Positions 43,885 to 52,884 of a stretch of DNA of 64,000 nucleotides are shown here, piece after piece. Numbering within the stretch: the first letter of the stretch is position 1; every line of letters starts with the position of its first letter. The stretch is from NCBI GenBank assembly GCA_947165895.1, contig CAMVCB010000006.1, positions 186,001-250,000 on the forward strand, in the 5' to 3' direction. The notes below the pieces were generated by a model. The model saw only the letters and a program-made list of their open reading frames with translations. It searched no databases and was not told the DNA's origin. Source of the DNA: an uncultured Treponema sp. Its GTDB lineage: Bacteria; Spirochaetota; Spirochaetia; Treponematales; Treponemataceae. The position numbers were made by a program, and so were the translations under genes.

Positions 43885-46716
43885 CTAATTTTCCTTTTTA
43901 GGACGTATAAATTTTGGATCAAAAATGTTCAGAATTCCAGGAATGATTGTCATGGCAAGCATTGATGAGCTGAACATTACGATTGCTACCAGGATTCCGA
44001 TGTAGCGGAGTACAAGGAATTTTGAGCAGCAGAGAACCATAAATCCAAGTCCTACAGCAAGAGCGTTTGTGATGATACCGTGTCCGCTCTTAAGGAAGGT
44101 TGTCTTTGTAACGACTTCAAGATTGTCTGTTTTTGCTCTTTCGTCTTTGTAAGTTGAAAGGAAGTGGATTGTATAGTCGATACCTACACCGACCGCAACA
44201 GAAGCAATGATAGAAGTTACAAGGTCAAGATTGATTCCGGCAAAGCCCATAATCATGTAGTTCAAAAGGATTGTAAAGGCAAGTGGAACTGTTCCCAAAA
44301 GTCCTGCCCATCCAGAACCGAATGAAATTGTGATGATGATGAATACTGACAAAAGTGAAATCAAGAGAGAAGAAATCTGGCTTGAAACTACAAGGTTTGT
44401 CATTGTGTATTCCATTTCTCCGGAACCTGTTGCTTCGATTGTGTAGCCTGCCGGGAAGTGTTCTGCGGCAAAGGCTTTTGCGTCATTAATGATTTTACCA
44501 GTGTCGATTGTAGAGAAGTTTCTCAGCTGGCAGGTTACTCGCATTACACGAGGGTTCAGATCGCTGTCAAGGAAGCGGTCAAGTGAGCCTGAAAGAAGGG
44601 TAAGGTAACCGTTTACAACGCCTGCAAGTTCTTCGCGGCTTGCAACTGGATATTTTGCAGGATCATAAGGGATTTCGTAGTAAGCCATACCGTCGTAGTT
44701 GAATTTGCGTTCAAGTACGTTGAGAATGTCTTCAAAGTGAGCTCCCTGTCCCCCGGCTTCTGTGTAGGCGTCGTTCAAAATTTTAATCATTTCAAATGCT
44801 GTTACTTCGCCGTTCAAAAGTCTGTTGTATTCGATGTTAGGATCAACCCAGTCAACAGGTGCGGCAGCTGGTTCTGATTCTTCTTCTTCGCCAAAGCTGA
44901 ATTCATCATCAAAACTGAAATCATCTTCACCAAAGTCAAAGCCGGCATCAAAATCAAAGTCGGAAGTGTCTGTGGCAGGGGCAGAAGTGTCTGTGCTTAC
45001 AGTGCTGCTTCCAGGTGCAAACCATACCTGATTGATACGTTTGATAAAGGTTGTGAAGGATACGATTTTTCCGATATTGTCGTATTTTTCTGCAAGGTAA
45101 TTCTGCATGTCATCTACGGCCTTCAAAATTTCAGGATTTTTAATGTCGCCTGGATTTTCGCCGCTGATTGTAAAGTAAACGCTGTTTGAACCTGCAAAGT
45201 TTTCATTTACATAGTCAATATCCTGTCTCATCTGAGTTTTCTTAGGGAAGTAGCCTACAAGAGATGTATCAATCTTTAAGAATGATATTCCTATTAAAGA
45301 GAAAACTATGATTGTAAGAGAGAAGATAATAATACGAGGTTTAGAACCGCAGAAGAATTTATAAATATTGTAAGAAGTTCCGCTTGACTGTGCAGAAACG
45401 CGGCCTGTCATCTGCTGGATGCGGGCTTTAAGTGCGTGGAGCTTTTTGCTCTTTATTTTTTCATCTGTGATTTCATTGAGTTTTTCATTTCTGCGTTTGT
45501 TTTCTTCGTTAATCTTTTTGTAAGATTTTGCAAAGAGCATTGCAGGAACAAAGGTAACTGCAAGAATAAGTGAAAGAGTAACACCAATTGCTGTGAAGAT
45601 TGCAAAGTCATGAAGCGGTTCAATCGGGCTTGTTATAAGGGAAATAAATCCGATGATTGTTGTGATTCCTGAAAGTAAAACCGGTTTGAAAACTTCACGA
45701 AGTCCGTGATAAATGGCTTCTTCGTAAGATTCTTTTGTGAATTCAGTTCCAGCTTTTGCTGTAAGCTCAACATAATAGTGGGTCAAAACGTGGATTCCGT
45801 AGGCAGAACCTACCGCAATCAATGCAACAGGGATTACTGAAGAAACAAGAGTAAAGGCTCGTCCTGAAAGTGCCATAATTCCTACAGTAATAATAGTAGA
45901 AACTAATACATTAATAAGAGGTAGTAATGTTCCTGAAACAGTTTTGAAGCTGAAGTAGAGTGAAAGAAGAACGACAATTGTTACAAGAGGAATAAGTTTT
46001 ACAAGGTCAGAAAGCATGAACTTTCTTGACTGTTCTGTAACAACAGGGTCACCGTAAACTTTAAATGTAAGGTTAGGGTGGTCAGCTGTTTCTTCTGTTA
46101 CGATTGTACGGATCTGATTAAGAATTTCCTGCTGACGGTCTGCATCAGTTACAACCTTTGTGTGATTTTCTTTTGCAATTTTTCGGGCGTTTTCGCGGTC
46201 TTCTGCGCTCCATGTTTTGATGGAAATCTGCATCTGTGTTGCGCTGTCATCATCACTGAGGATAACGCGGTTGTACATGTCTTCCCAGCCGTAAAGCTTT
46301 GATTTTAGATCCGCAATATCTTGTGCGCTTCCTGTGTATTCTTCAGGAATAAGCTGGGTAGCGGAAATTGCGCCGTCGTGGTTGCATACGTAGTCGATAT
46401 GGGTAAGTGAGTCAATTTCTTCTACATCATTTACTTCAATACAACGGTCTGTGATTTTACGGATTACATCGATATTTTCCGGTGTAAGAATGTTTCCGTT
46501 GTTATCAGCAACGCTGACACCGATTACGAGCATACTTCCGAAAACATCTTCCGTGTCATTTAATCGCTTGTAAGATTCATCTTTCTGAGGCATGAACTGT
46601 CTGATTGAGTTATCAATAACGAGTGTCATGATGAAAGAGCCGAAAAGACCTGTAAGAATTGCTGTGAGTGCAATGATTATCCATGGTCTTTTGAAAAAAG
46701 CTTTTGTAAAATTCAT
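43885..46716 (-). CDS. RND (MMPL-type) exporter
   Basis: 943 residues from ATG 46716 (MNFTKAFFKRPWIIIALTAIL); an in-frame TTG at 46725 sits directly on the Shine-Dalgarno and is unlikely. Twelve transmembrane segments in two halves, each with a large periplasmic loop. The sterol-sensing-domain-like GVGIDYTIHFLSTYKDER and VGSAYGIHVLTHYYVEL are signatures of the HpnN/MMPL subgroup. An acidic low-complexity insert (FDFDAGFDFGEDDFSFDDEF) lies in the second loop. Proton-driven export of lipids or lipoproteins is the family role. Confidence 0.9.
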   Translation of the reverse strand: MNFTKAFFKRPWIIIALTAILTGLFGSFIMTLVIDNSIRQFMPQKDESYKRLNDTEDVFGSMLVIGVSVADNNGNILTPENIDVIRKITDRCIEVNDVEEIDSLTHIDYVCNHDGAISATQLIPEEYTGSAQDIADLKSKLYGWEDMYNRVILSDDDSATQMQISIKTWSAEDRENARKIAKENHTKVVTDADRQQEILNQIRTIVTEETADHPNLTFKVYGDPVVTEQSRKFMLSDLVKLIPLVTIVVLLSLYFSFKTVSGTLLPLINVLVSTIITVGIMALSGRAFTLVSSVIPVALIAVGSAYGIHVLTHYYVELTAKAGTEFTKESYEEAIYHGLREVFKPVLLSGITTIIGFISLITSPIEPLHDFAIFTAIGVTLSLILAVTFVPAMLFAKSYKKINEENKRRNEKLNEITDEKIKSKKLHALKARIQQMTGRVSAQSSGTSYNIYKFFCGSKPRIIIFSLTIIVFSLIGISFLKIDTSLVGYFPKKTQMRQDIDYVNENFAGSNSVYFTISGENPGDIKNPEILKAVDDMQNYLAEKYDNIGKIVSFTTFIKRINQVWFAPGSSTVSTDTSAPATDTSDFDFDAGFDFGEDDFSFDDEFSFGEEEESEPAAAPVDWVDPNIEYNRLLNGEVTAFEMIKILNDAYTEAGGQGAHFEDILNVLERKFNYDGMAYYEIPYDPAKYPVASREELAGVVNGYLTLLSGSLDRFLDSDLNPRVMRVTCQLRNFSTIDTGKIINDAKAFAAEHFPAGYTIEATGSGEMEYTMTNLVVSSQISSLLISLLSVFIIITISFGSGWAGLLGTVPLAFTILLNYMIMGFAGINLDLVTSIIASVAVGVGIDYTIHFLSTYKDERAKTDNLEVVTKTTFLKSGHGIITNALAVGLGFMVLCCSKFLVLRYIGILVAIVMFSSSMLAMTIIPGILNIFDPKFIRPKKEN

Positions 46717-46855
46717 TTGAACCAACTCCTTTTTGTTTTTTTTATATTGGATTAAATGTTCAAAAAATTAAACCAATTAATAACAATATATTATCCATGA
46801 CGTTTAAAGTCAATAAAATTTTTGTTATTTGTTTAAATAATTAAACGAATAAACA

Positions 46856-46877
46856 ATTAAACGTTTAAGCGTTTAAT
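46856..46877. promoter_or_regulatory. palindromic operator of the ArsR-type regulator
   Basis: ATTAAACG (46856-46863), spacer TTTAAG, CGTTTAAT (46870-46877), a perfect 8-bp inverted repeat immediately upstream of a TTGACA box. Related half-sites TTAAACG occur near 46,841. Position between divergent genes suits autoregulation and control of the exporter. Confidence 0.6.
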
Positions 46878-46882
46878 TTTAT

Positions 46883-46911
46883 TTGACAAAACAAATATTT
46901 ATATTTAAATT
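46883..46911 (+). promoter_or_regulatory. promoter of the ArsR-type gene
   Basis: TTGACA (46883-46888), 17-nt spacer, weak -10 TAAATT (46906-46911); lies 6 bases after the operator palindrome. Confidence 0.5.
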
Positions 46912-46937
46912 AATGTTGAAGAGGGGCGGAGGTAAAT

Positions 46938-47285
46938 ATGATAGATAAAGAAGCATTACACAGAATCCATCTTCTATTTAATACATGTGCACCGCTTTTT
47001 ATTGCCCTTGGTGATGAGGTCCGCCAGAAGCTTATTCTGGATATTGCGGACGGCGGTGAAGATGGTATTAACGTAACTAATCTTTCTGCAAAATCAAAAT
47101 TGAGCCGGCCGGCGATTTCTCATCATCTTAAAGTTCTTAAAGACTGCGGTCTGATAAAACCTGTCAAAGAAGGAACTCAGATATTCTATCAGTTAACGCT
47201 GGATAAAAATCTTGATGAAGTTGCCGCTCTTGTAAAAGAAATTCAGACTGTAGTAGAGAAAATAAAAGAAAAGAAAGCTGAATAA
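46938..47285 (+). CDS. ArsR/SmtB-family transcriptional regulator
   Basis: 115 residues with a winged helix: ALGDEVRQKLILDIADGGEDGINVTNLSAKSKLSRPAISHHLKVLKDCGLIKPVKEGTQIFYQL. The recognition helix SRPAISHHLKVL is canonical. No metal-binding CXC motif is visible, so the signal may be non-metal. Divergent from the RND operon with a shared palindromic operator, hence probably its repressor. Charged coiled C-terminal tail. Confidence 0.9.
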   Translation: MIDKEALHRIHLLFNTCAPLFIALGDEVRQKLILDIADGGEDGINVTNLSAKSKLSRPAISHHLKVLKDCGLIKPVKEGTQIFYQLTLDKNLDEVAALVKEIQTVVEKIKEKKAE

Positions 47286-47354
47286 ATTCCCTTAATAAAA
47301 TTTTTCAGATTCCGATAAAAAATATAGATGTAAAAAATATTTTTTGGAGGAATT

Positions 47355-48158
47355 ATGATCCGAGGGTGGTACACGGGTGCTTCAGGAATGAATGCTCAGC
47401 AGAACAGACTGAACACCATATCGAACAATCTTGCCAATGTTGATACTGCAGGATTCAAACGGGACATTACTGTAAGTAAGTCATTTCCAGAGCTTTTGCT
47501 GCGCCGCACAAATTACGACGGCCTTTATGAGATTCCTAACGGTTCAGGCAGTGCCGATGCGGCTCCTGTAATCGGAAAAATCGGGCTTGGTGTAGAAACT
47601 AACGAAAACTACACTGATTTTGAGCAGGGCTCTTTCAAATATACAAACACACAGACAGATACAGCTTTGAGCGGAAAAGGCTTTTATGCTGTTCAGACTC
47701 CATACGGCGAACGCTATACCCGTAACGGAGATTTTTTCATCGGAAAAGAAGGTATTCTTGAAACTAAGGAAGGTTATCCTGTTCTTGGCGAAAAGGGTTT
47801 TATATATGTAGAAGACGATAAATTCACTGTAAATCAGGACGGCCTTCTTTACAGTCAGGATACTTCAGAAGAAATTGACCGTTTTAAGGTTGTCCGCTTT
47901 GATAACGAACGCTACCTTAAAAAAATGGGTTCAAGTCTTTACATTGACACAGAAATTTCAGGTCCTGCCCACATTGCAGAAGGCGACGAGCGTCCTCAGT
48001 TCTTGCAGGGCTACTCAGAAACTTCCAACGTAAACGTAGTAAATGAAATGGTTCAGATGATTGAAGTAAACCGCGCTTACGAAGCAAATCAGAAAACAAT
48101 TCAGTCAGAAGATTCTATGATGCAGACTTTATGGACAAAGTTTGCCCAGTATAAATAA
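47355..48158 (+). CDS. flgF: flagellar basal-body rod protein, FlgF-like (FlhO)
   Basis: 267 residues. N-terminal rod signature MIRGWYTGASGMNAQQNRLNTISNNLANVDTAGFKRD, then a central hook-like domain, and C-terminal NVVNEMVQMIEVNRAYEANQKTIQ heptads. It forms the proximal rod of the periplasmic flagellum. TTGGAGG precedes ATG. flgG follows 12 bases later, the usual spirochete order. Confidence 0.93.
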   Translation: MIRGWYTGASGMNAQQNRLNTISNNLANVDTAGFKRDITVSKSFPELLLRRTNYDGLYEIPNGSGSADAAPVIGKIGLGVETNENYTDFEQGSFKYTNTQTDTALSGKGFYAVQTPYGERYTRNGDFFIGKEGILETKEGYPVLGEKGFIYVEDDKFTVNQDGLLYSQDTSEEIDRFKVVRFDNERYLKKMGSSLYIDTEISGPAHIAEGDERPQFLQGYSETSNVNVVNEMVQMIEVNRAYEANQKTIQSEDSMMQTLWTKFAQYK

Positions 48159-48170
48159 GGGGGTGCGTAA

Positions 48171-48965
48171 ATGGTAAGATCACTCTGGTCAGCAGCAACA
48201 GGCATGAACGGACAGCAGTCTAACATTGACGCTATCTCTCATAACCTTTCAAACGTAAACACAACAGGCTACAAGCAGCAGCGCGTTGAGTTTGAAGATT
48301 TGATTTATCAGAACAAAAAGCTTGCAGGAACTCCTGCAACAGAAGATACAGTAACTCCAGTGGGCATTCAGATGGGCTGCGGTGTAAAAGTGGGAGCAAC
48401 CCAGCGCATTATGAACCAGGGAAGCCTTCAGAACACCGGCGTTGATACAGACGTTGCCATCGTCGGCGAAGGATTTTTCCGCGTTCAGCAGTACGACGGA
48501 AGCTATGCCTACACCCGCGACGGTTCTTTTAAGGTTGATTCACAGGGCCAGCTTGTTACAAACAACGGCCTTCGCGTAATGCCGGAAATCATTTTGCCGG
48601 AAGGCTATGATGTTTCAACTTTGAACATCACTCAGACAGGCCGCGTCAGTGTTAAGGTAAACGGTGGCAATGACCCTGTTGAAGTTGGTCAGCTTGAACT
48701 TTACCGCTTTCCTAATGCTGTCGGACTGAAGGCAGAAGGCGACAATCTTTTTAAGGTAAGCAATGCCAGCGGTCAGGCAATTCCAGGCCGCCCGGGCTCG
48801 GAAGGCTTTGGTGATGTGCGCCACAAGTTCCTTGAAATGTCTAACGTTTCTGTTGTAAACGAAATGGTTCAGATGATTGTTGCCCAGCGCGCTTACGAGT
48901 TCAATTCAAAGGCCGTGCAGACAAGCGACACAATGCTGAGCACAGCTGTGAACTTGAAGAGATAA
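48171..48965 (+). CDS. flgG: flagellar distal rod protein
   Basis: 264 residues. MVRSLWSAATGMNGQQSNIDAISHNLSNVNTTGYKQQRVEFEDLIYQ and a C-terminal VVNEMVQMIVAQRAYEFNSKAVQTSDTMLSTAV are diagnostic of FlgG. Central NGLRVMPEIILPEGY strand region. GGGGG precedes ATG. Full length, no oddities. Confidence 0.96.
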   Translation: MVRSLWSAATGMNGQQSNIDAISHNLSNVNTTGYKQQRVEFEDLIYQNKKLAGTPATEDTVTPVGIQMGCGVKVGATQRIMNQGSLQNTGVDTDVAIVGEGFFRVQQYDGSYAYTRDGSFKVDSQGQLVTNNGLRVMPEIILPEGYDVSTLNITQTGRVSVKVNGGNDPVEVGQLELYRFPNAVGLKAEGDNLFKVSNASGQAIPGRPGSEGFGDVRHKFLEMSNVSVVNEMVQMIVAQRAYEFNSKAVQTSDTMLSTAVNLKR

Positions 48966-48974
48966 CTTTAATGT

Positions 48975-49130
48975 CAACTTTGCATGGCAAAGTTGAATAG
49001 CAGCATAGTGGGAGTTTATACTTTTGCGGTAGATTTTTATGCTGCGTAGGGGAAAGCCTTCCCCTGCGCCCGCACTGCGTTGCGGGCTACCCCTTCGCCT
49101 AGGGGCTTACGCAGCCCCTAAAACCCTGCG
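48975..49130. other. cluster of hairpins between flgG and the flgJ-like gene
   Basis: CAACTTTGC/GCAAAGTTG (48975-48995), GCAGCATA/TATGCTGC (about 49,000-49,045), GGGGAAAG/CTTCCCC, GCCCGCA/TGCGGGC and GGGGCT/AGCCCC pairs, GC-rich. No T run. Similar in style to the structures at 42,877 and 52,360. Confidence 0.6.
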
Positions 49131-49146
49131 GTTATGGAGTTTAAAA

Positions 49147-49656
49147 ATGAATGTTGGTTTAGTTCAGAATACATACAGCGGTCTTACAAATGGTAAGGGT
49201 GCCTTGCAGTCGGCTCAGCAGAATGCGGAGGCTGGGAAATTTGCCGCCCTTGTAGAAAAGTTTAAGGCTCAGAATGAAGAAAAAGCAGAAAATACTCTTT
49301 CTTCCAGCCAGGTTACTGGCCGCGGACGTTTGAACGGCGACTGGACATCTGGTTTTGCGGGTCTTTCAAATCAGACTGAGGCAAAGGCTAGAGGTGCTGC
49401 CGTTAATCAGGCTAATTCGCATGTTCAGGCAAAAACAATCGATAAAACAAGCGAGCTTTATGAAAAATCAATGGAGCTTGAAAATTACTTTGTAAAGCAG
49501 ATGCTTTCAGAAATGAGAAAAACTGTTCACAAGGCATACGAAGGCGATTTTGCCTCTAAAATGTACGAGGATATGCTCTATGACGAGTATTCCACAGCAA
49601 TGACAAAAAGCGCAGGCTTTGGTCTTGCAGATCAGATTTACCTTTCTTTAGTATAA
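49147..49656 (+). CDS. flgJ: rod-binding protein, FlgJ N-domain type
   Basis: 169 residues from ATG 49147 (MNVGLVQNTYSGLTN); an earlier in-frame ATG (49039) would translate the hairpin-rich leader and is rejected. SELYEKSMELENYFVKQMLSEMRKTV and KMYEDMLYDEYSTAMTKSAGFGLADQIY are the rod-binding domain. The muramidase domain of enterobacterial FlgJ is absent, as in other spirochetes. It acts as rod-assembly chaperone or cap in the periplasm. Confidence 0.88.
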   Translation: MNVGLVQNTYSGLTNGKGALQSAQQNAEAGKFAALVEKFKAQNEEKAENTLSSSQVTGRGRLNGDWTSGFAGLSNQTEAKARGAAVNQANSHVQAKTIDKTSELYEKSMELENYFVKQMLSEMRKTVHKAYEGDFASKMYEDMLYDEYSTAMTKSAGFGLADQIYLSLV

Positions 49657-49697
49657 ATTAGTATTTTTAGGGGAAATCCTTAAACATAATTCCAAAC

Positions 49698-49784
49698 AAA
49701 CTTTGCAGAATGCAAAGTTTGCAGCAAAGGTAAGGTTCATTCGGAAGTTGGAGTTTGCCTTACGACCTTTGCAATTTTTTTTAC
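49698..49784 (+). terminator. compound terminator after the flagellar genes
   Basis: AAACTTTGCA/TGCAAAGTTT (49698-49720), then a longer stem GCAAAGG...CCTTTGC (49724-49772) with AAGG/CCTT inside, followed by a T run. The flagellar operon ends here. Confidence 0.7.
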
Positions 49785-49872
49785 ATCCTTTAAAGGGTTC
49801 TGTCGTTGGCAGGACTCTTTTTTTTTATTTTTGCATAGTGTAAAAACTCTTGTAAAAAGATATAATATTATT

Positions 49873-51387
49873 ATGTCTGAAAATTGTAATTCTTTACCTG
49901 AAAATCTTTCGGGTCTGCATATTCATTTTGTCGGTATAAAGGGAACCGGAATGGCGGCCTTAGTGGAAATTCTTTTTCATAAAGGGGCTGTCATTACCGG
50001 AAGCGACGTAAGCGAGCGCTTTTATACTGATGAGATTCTTGAAAAACTGGGACTCAAAGCACTTCCTTTTGGGGCTGAAAATATTACAGATGATATTCAG
50101 TATGTAATTTATTCATCTGCCTACAAGCTTGATAAAAATCCTGATTTGATTGAAGCTGTCCGCCGGGGTATTCCATGTCTTTTGTACACTCAGGCACTCG
50201 GCTCTTATTCTAGCCGCTCTTATTCCTGCGGTATCTGCGGAGTTCACGGAAAAACTTCTACGACAGGACTTACGGGAACTATTCTAAAGGAAATTGATTT
50301 ACCTTCCCAGATTCTGGCAGGTTCTATCATCAATTCCTTTGGAAATACCTGTACTTATACTTCGCCTCTGGTAAAGGAGAATGTGGGGGTAGCTGGCACC
50401 GGTCCTTCTGGCGGTAATATTTTTGTTGCCGAAACCTGCGAATATCAGAGGCATTTTATGTCCTTCTGCCCTCAGAAAATCATTCTTACAAGCGTAGAGC
50501 CTGACCATCAGGATTATTACCCGACATACGAGGATATCCGTCAGGCCTTTGTAGATTACCTTTGCAAGCTGCCTCAGGGCGGTGATGTAATTTACTGCGC
50601 TGATGATAAAGGTGCCTGCGATACTGTCAGTATTGCTTCAAAGCTTCGCCCGGATTTGAATCTTATTCCTTATGGAACTGAAGCTGCGGGTGATTATAAG
50701 CTTACTTTTGGTAAGGTTGAAAATGAGCGTAATAATTTTTCACTTGCTTTTTTTGACGGTGACTTTGCCCTTAAGATGCCTGGCCGCCATGAGGTAATGG
50801 ATGCGGCTGCGGCGGTAGCTCTTGTCTGCCAGATTCTTAAAACTTTCGGCAAAAATCCTAAGGATTATGCAGAAAATATATCAAGCGGTCTACTAAATTT
50901 TACAGGCGGTAAGCGCAGAAGCGAGATTATCGGCCGGTTTACAACAAAATCTGGCAATGATGTAATTGTAATCGATGATTACGGCCATCATCCGACGGCC
51001 GTAAAGACAACTCTTGCGGGCTTCCGCGATTTTTACAGGGGAAGAAAGCTTATTGTGGATTTTATGAGCCACACTTATTCGCGGACTCAGGCTTTGCTTA
51101 AAGAGTTTGCGGCAAGCTTTGAAAGTGCGGACCAGGTTATTCTTCATAAGATTTATGCATCTGCCCGCGAAAATATTGCAGATTTCAATATTACAGGCCG
51201 AACTCTTTTTGAAGAAACAAAGAAAAATCATCCGGACGTTCATTATTTTGAAGAAATTCTGGACGCAAAGGATTTTGTTCTTTCTGAGCTGGAAAAGGCT
51301 CCGGAGGAAAAATATCCGGACGGTTATGTATTTGTAACAATGGGCGCCGGCGACAACTGGAAGCTGGGGCGGGCAATTTTAAGGTAA
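49873..51387 (+). CDS. murC: UDP-N-acetylmuramate-L-alanine ligase
   Basis: 504 residues from ATG 49873 (MSENCNSLPENLSGLHIHFVGIKGTGMAAL); in-frame ATG 49831 would add a weak tail. Rossmann GIKGTGM, ATP-binding GVHGKTSTTG, then VDFMSHTYSRTQALLKEFAASF and DDYGHHPTAVKTTL with the conserved Mur Asp/His. It adds the first peptide residue to UDP-MurNAc. GIKGTGMA and length fit MurC better than Mpl, though Mpl cannot be wholly excluded. Its stop overlaps the leader repeat. Confidence 0.88.
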   Translation: MSENCNSLPENLSGLHIHFVGIKGTGMAALVEILFHKGAVITGSDVSERFYTDEILEKLGLKALPFGAENITDDIQYVIYSSAYKLDKNPDLIEAVRRGIPCLLYTQALGSYSSRSYSCGICGVHGKTSTTGLTGTILKEIDLPSQILAGSIINSFGNTCTYTSPLVKENVGVAGTGPSGGNIFVAETCEYQRHFMSFCPQKIILTSVEPDHQDYYPTYEDIRQAFVDYLCKLPQGGDVIYCADDKGACDTVSIASKLRPDLNLIPYGTEAAGDYKLTFGKVENERNNFSLAFFDGDFALKMPGRHEVMDAAAAVALVCQILKTFGKNPKDYAENISSGLLNFTGGKRRSEIIGRFTTKSGNDVIVIDDYGHHPTAVKTTLAGFRDFYRGRKLIVDFMSHTYSRTQALLKEFAASFESADQVILHKIYASARENIADFNITGRTLFEETKKNHPDVHYFEEILDAKDFVLSELEKAPEEKYPDGYVFVTMGAGDNWKLGRAILR

Positions 51388-51473
51388 AGCTAAAAAATTG
51401 CTGCATCGCAATTTTTTTTAACGCTTTGCTATAGAACACCGGCGGCTCTGACCGGCCGCCTTACACACAGGAG
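51383..51473 (+). repeat. dispersed leader repeat, copy 3
   Basis: Hairpin 1 with loop TGCATC as in copy 2. Hairpin 2 stem GGCGG/CCGCC around CTCTGACCGG. The terminal CAGGAG is the ribosome-binding site of yicC, 8 bases before ATG. The murC stop codon is inside its first bases. Confidence 0.92.
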
Positions 51474-51481
51474 AAATATAT

Positions 51482-52348
51482 ATGGTAAGCATGACAGGAT
51501 ACGGTTATGAGGAAGTTTCATCGGAGCAGGCGGTTGTCAGCGTGGAAATTAAATCGGTTAATTCCCGCTTTCTGGATTTGACTGTCAATCTTCCTCCATA
51601 TTTGAATGCACTGGAAAGTTTTTTCCGGGCAAAAATTACAGAAAAAGTTATTCGCGGTAAGGTTGATGTTTTTATCCGCGTAAAAGAGCTTGAAAGCCAG
51701 GCAGAAATTCTTGCGGACATAGGAGCTGCAAAATCTTATCTTTCTGCAATTAAAAAAATCGCAGAGGCAACAGGCTATTCAACAGATATTCCTCTGAGTC
51801 TTCTGGTTTCTCAGCCCGGCGTTTTGAACACCAATAAATCTTATGATGTTGAAAAATACAAGGCTATGATTACACCTGTCTTTGAAGCAGCCCTTAAAAA
51901 GTTTATTTCGGATACTGAGCGTGAGGGGGCTAACATGAAGGCCGACCTTGAAGCAAAGCTTTCTAAGCTTGAAAAATGTGCCGCTTTCTTTAAGGAATGG
52001 CAGCCGAAAATGGAAGGCTATTTTAAAGAAACAATCACAAAGAAATTCAATGAGCTTTTGGGAGACGGTGCTGATCAGAATCGCATTATGACAGAAACAG
52101 CCGCAATGCTTGTAAAATACACAATTAATGAAGAAATTGTCCGCCTGCACAGCCACTTAGCCGCTATGCGCTCTGAACTCAAGAATAATCCTTACCCGGG
52201 CAAAAAACTGGACTTCCTCTGCCAGGAAGCCAACCGCGAAATAAACACAATCGGCAGCAAAAACCAGTTCGCCGAAGTCGGCGCCATGGTAGTGGAGGCA
52301 AAAGACTCTCTGGAGAACATCCGCGAGCAGGGAAAGAATATTGCATAA
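51482..52348 (+). CDS. yicC: YicC-family endoribonuclease
   Basis: 288 residues. MVSMTGYGYEE, VSVEIKSVNSRFLDLTVNLPPYLNALE, and C-terminal EEIVRLHSHLAAMRSEL with GKKLDFLCQEANREINTIGSK are the conserved YicC/YloC boxes, including the DUF1732 end. The family is an endoribonuclease linked to small-RNA turnover. Typical length. Confidence 0.94.
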   Translation: MVSMTGYGYEEVSSEQAVVSVEIKSVNSRFLDLTVNLPPYLNALESFFRAKITEKVIRGKVDVFIRVKELESQAEILADIGAAKSYLSAIKKIAEATGYSTDIPLSLLVSQPGVLNTNKSYDVEKYKAMITPVFEAALKKFISDTEREGANMKADLEAKLSKLEKCAAFFKEWQPKMEGYFKETITKKFNELLGDGADQNRIMTETAAMLVKYTINEEIVRLHSHLAAMRSELKNNPYPGKKLDFLCQEANREINTIGSKNQFAEVGAMVVEAKDSLENIREQGKNIA

Positions 52349-52359
52349 CAAAGGCAATT

Positions 52360-52480
52360 GTGAAAAAGCGTGAACGGAGCGGGACTGCAAAGTCATTCTA
52401 AGGTTTGAGCGAGCTTGTGCTCCAAGCGGCGCTGCCCTTAGCCCTGACTTTGCAGGAACGCGCAGTGGAAGCTTTTTCAC
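52360..52480. other. long nested hairpin, intergenic
   Basis: Outer stem GTGAAAAAGC (52360-52369) / GCTTTTTCAC (52471-52480), inner stem TGCAAAGTCA (52386-52395) / TGACTTTGCA (52445-52454), with CTAAGG/CCTTAG further inside. GC-rich loops such as GGAGCG recall the array near 10,300. Possible structured RNA or REP-type unit. Confidence 0.65.
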
Positions 52481-52548
52481 AGGTAGTGGTGATTTTATGC
52501 AACTTTTTTCCCTGCACGCCTGTCTAATTCTACAAAGAGGTTAATGCT

Positions 52549-52884
52549 ATGATGAATAATATTTCGCCTGCCGCTCAGGTAATCGTATCCATAATTCCGA
52601 TTGTAGGACTCGTACTGATTTTTGTGCTCATCTTTTTTGCACTTTTATGGCATCACCGCGAAGTAAAGCTTCAGATTAAAACTCAGACTTACGCTCCTAT
52701 GGAATTCAACTGGAAGGCCTTTACTTTTTTAAGCGGACTTTCCCTTGTAGCCGTTGGTATTGTACTTTCTGTCATGTTCTGGGCAATCAAAGGACTTTCC
52801 TGGGGCCTTTTGGGAGGATTAATTCCTTTCGCTCTTGGAATTGTTTGTTTAATCTTTTATCAATTCCTGAAGAATGAAAAATAA
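52549..52884 (+). CDS. small membrane protein preceding the ECF sigma gene
   Basis: 111 residues with three hydrophobic segments (VSIIPIVGLVLIFVLIFFALLW, FTFLSGLSLVAVGIVLSVMFW, GGLIPFALGIVCLIFYQFL). A short basic loop lies between TM1 and TM2. It is cotranscribed with sigma and anti-sigma (the stop overlaps the sigma start), so it may take part in their signalling. Second ATG at 52552 possible. Confidence 0.75.
   Translation: MMNNISPAAQVIVSIIPIVGLVLIFVLIFFALLWHHREVKLQIKTQTYAPMEFNWKAFTFLSGLSLVAVGIVLSVMFWAIKGLSWGLLGGLIPFALGIVCLIFYQFLKNEK

Noticed and set aside
43885..46716. Starting the RND gene at TTG 46725
   Set aside because: That codon lies directly on the Shine-Dalgarno; ATG 46716 has normal spacing and a typical N-terminus.
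49039..49146. N-terminal extension of the flgJ-like gene
   Set aside because: It would translate hairpin-rich intergenic sequence; ATG 49147 begins the recognisable protein.
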